From: Pseudomonadota bacterium
GTDB taxonomy: Bacteria; Pseudomonadota; Gammaproteobacteria; Burkholderiales; JABEVD01
Length of the DNA stretch: 6,959 nt
Assembly (NCBI GenBank): GCA_021811205.1
Contig: JAJZPK010000139.1
Coordinates: 1 to 6,959, forward strand
Reading direction: 5' to 3'
Shown: in pieces, positions 6,366 through 6,959 of the stretch
Position numbering within the stretch: the stretch's first letter is position 1
Layout: each line of letters opens with the position of its first letter
Program-made: the position numbers and the translations under genes
The notes under the pieces: generated by a model
The model's database searches: none
Seen by the model: only the letters and a program-made list of their open reading frames with translations
Told to the model about the DNA's origin: nothing

Positions 6366-6959
6366 ATGACGAAAAGAATCGCATTGATCACCGGAATCAC
6401 CGGACAGGACGGGGCCTACCTGGCCGAATTGCTGCTGGACAAAGGCTACATCGTTCATGGAATCAAGCGGAGGTCGTCTCTGTTCAACACGGCCAGGATA
6501 GATCATCTTTATCAGGATCCGCATGTGTCGGACAGGAGGTTCGTTCTGCACCACGGCGACATGACGGATTCATCCAGCCTTGTGCGGATCATCCAGAAGG
6601 TTCAGCCCGACGAGATCTACAATCTGGCGGCGCAGAGCCATGTGGCGGTGTCTTTCGAAGAGCCTGAATACACGGCCAATTCCGATGCATTGGGGGCATT
6701 GAGAATCCTGGAAGCGATCAGGATACTGGGCCTGGAGAAGAAGACTCGCTTCTATCAGGCTTCCACCTCCGAATTGTACGGTCTTGTTCAGGAAATACCG
6801 CAGAAGGAGACGACCCCTTTCTATCCCAGAAGTCCCTATGCGGTGGCGAAGCTGTATGCCTACTGGATCACGGTGAACTACAGGGAAGCATACGGGATGT
6901 ACGCATGCAACGGCATTCTGTTCAACCACGAATCCCCGATACGCGGCGAGACTTTCGTC
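6366..6959 (+). CDS. gmd: GDP-mannose 4,6-dehydratase (3' end missing)
   Basis: Cytoplasmic short-chain dehydrogenase/reductase of the extended type that converts GDP-D-mannose to GDP-4-keto-6-deoxy-D-mannose, the precursor of GDP-fucose, GDP-rhamnose and related sugars for surface polysaccharides. The 198 codons present cover the Rossmann domain and active site; the full family length is about 320-375. Visible: GITGQDG nucleotide-binding loop (10-16), IKRRSS (33-38) in the region known for NADP contact and tetramer packing, HHGDMTD (62-68), NLAAQSHV (86-93), STSELYG (133-139) with Thr134 and Glu136, and [10 protein letters not shown] (153-162) with Tyr158 and Lys162. These four equal E. coli Thr133, Glu135, Tyr157 and Lys161. 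One oddity: the segment [12 protein letters not shown] has Ile192 where family members usually have Arg. The gene follows the regulator by 24 bases and probably opens a polysaccharide locus extending to the right. Confidence 0.96.
   Translation, partial: MTKRIALITGITGQDGAYLAELLLDKGYIVHGIKRRSSLFNTARIDHLYQDPHVSDRRFVLHHGDMTDSSSLVRIIQKVQPDEIYNLAAQSHVAVSFEEPEYTANSDALGALRILEAIRILGLEKKTRFYQASTSELYGLVQEIPQKETTPFYPRSPYAVAKLYAYWITVNYREAYGMYACNGILFNHESPIRGETFV

Overview
The window looks like a piece of a betaproteobacterial chromosome; order Nitrosomonadales or a relative is my guess from protein style, not a proven placement. It holds two divergent gene blocks around an AT-rich intergenic region. The minus-strand block (bases 5655 down to 1) is the start of the dcw (division and cell wall) cluster in its classical order: mraZ, rsmH, ftsL, ftsI, murE, and a murF cut off by the left edge. 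The plus-strand block (about 5973 to the right edge) is an exopolysaccharide-type MarR-like regulator followed by gmd, cut off by the right edge.

The dcw genes are packed tightly. mraZ/rsmH and ftsI/murE share GTGA stop-start overlaps, ftsL/ftsI shares an ATGA, murE/murF overlap by 7 bases, and only rsmH-ftsL has a gap (15 bases). This indicates one transcript with translational coupling. The products work together: MraZ controls the operon, RsmH methylates 16S rRNA, FtsL and FtsI belong to the divisome and septal peptidoglycan synthase, and MurE and MurF add the third amino acid and the D-Ala-D-Ala to the peptidoglycan precursor. The motifs I checked are intact in all six; MurF can only be judged for its N-terminal 293 residues.

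The intergenic region (5656-5972) is the most informative non-coding part. It has a strong sigma70-type promoter for mraZ (TTGACC, 17-base spacer, TATAGT). Overlapping and following its -10 is an array of four GTGGGR-like boxes at an exact 10-base period, which is the known architecture of a MraZ operator. Further out are a stretch of 23% GC (5761-5870) with an imperfect AT-rich inverted repeat, and a run of nine C before the regulator.

The plus-strand pair suggests that an extracellular polysaccharide or GDP-deoxysugar locus begins here and continues to the right. I see no tRNA, rRNA, CRISPR array, insertion sequence or phage gene. The window is mostly a well-conserved region, and I did not find an undescribed system. 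The points worth a second look are the divergent junction, the operator array, the C9 tract, an unusual residue in Gmd and a perfect 26-base palindrome exactly at the left edge.
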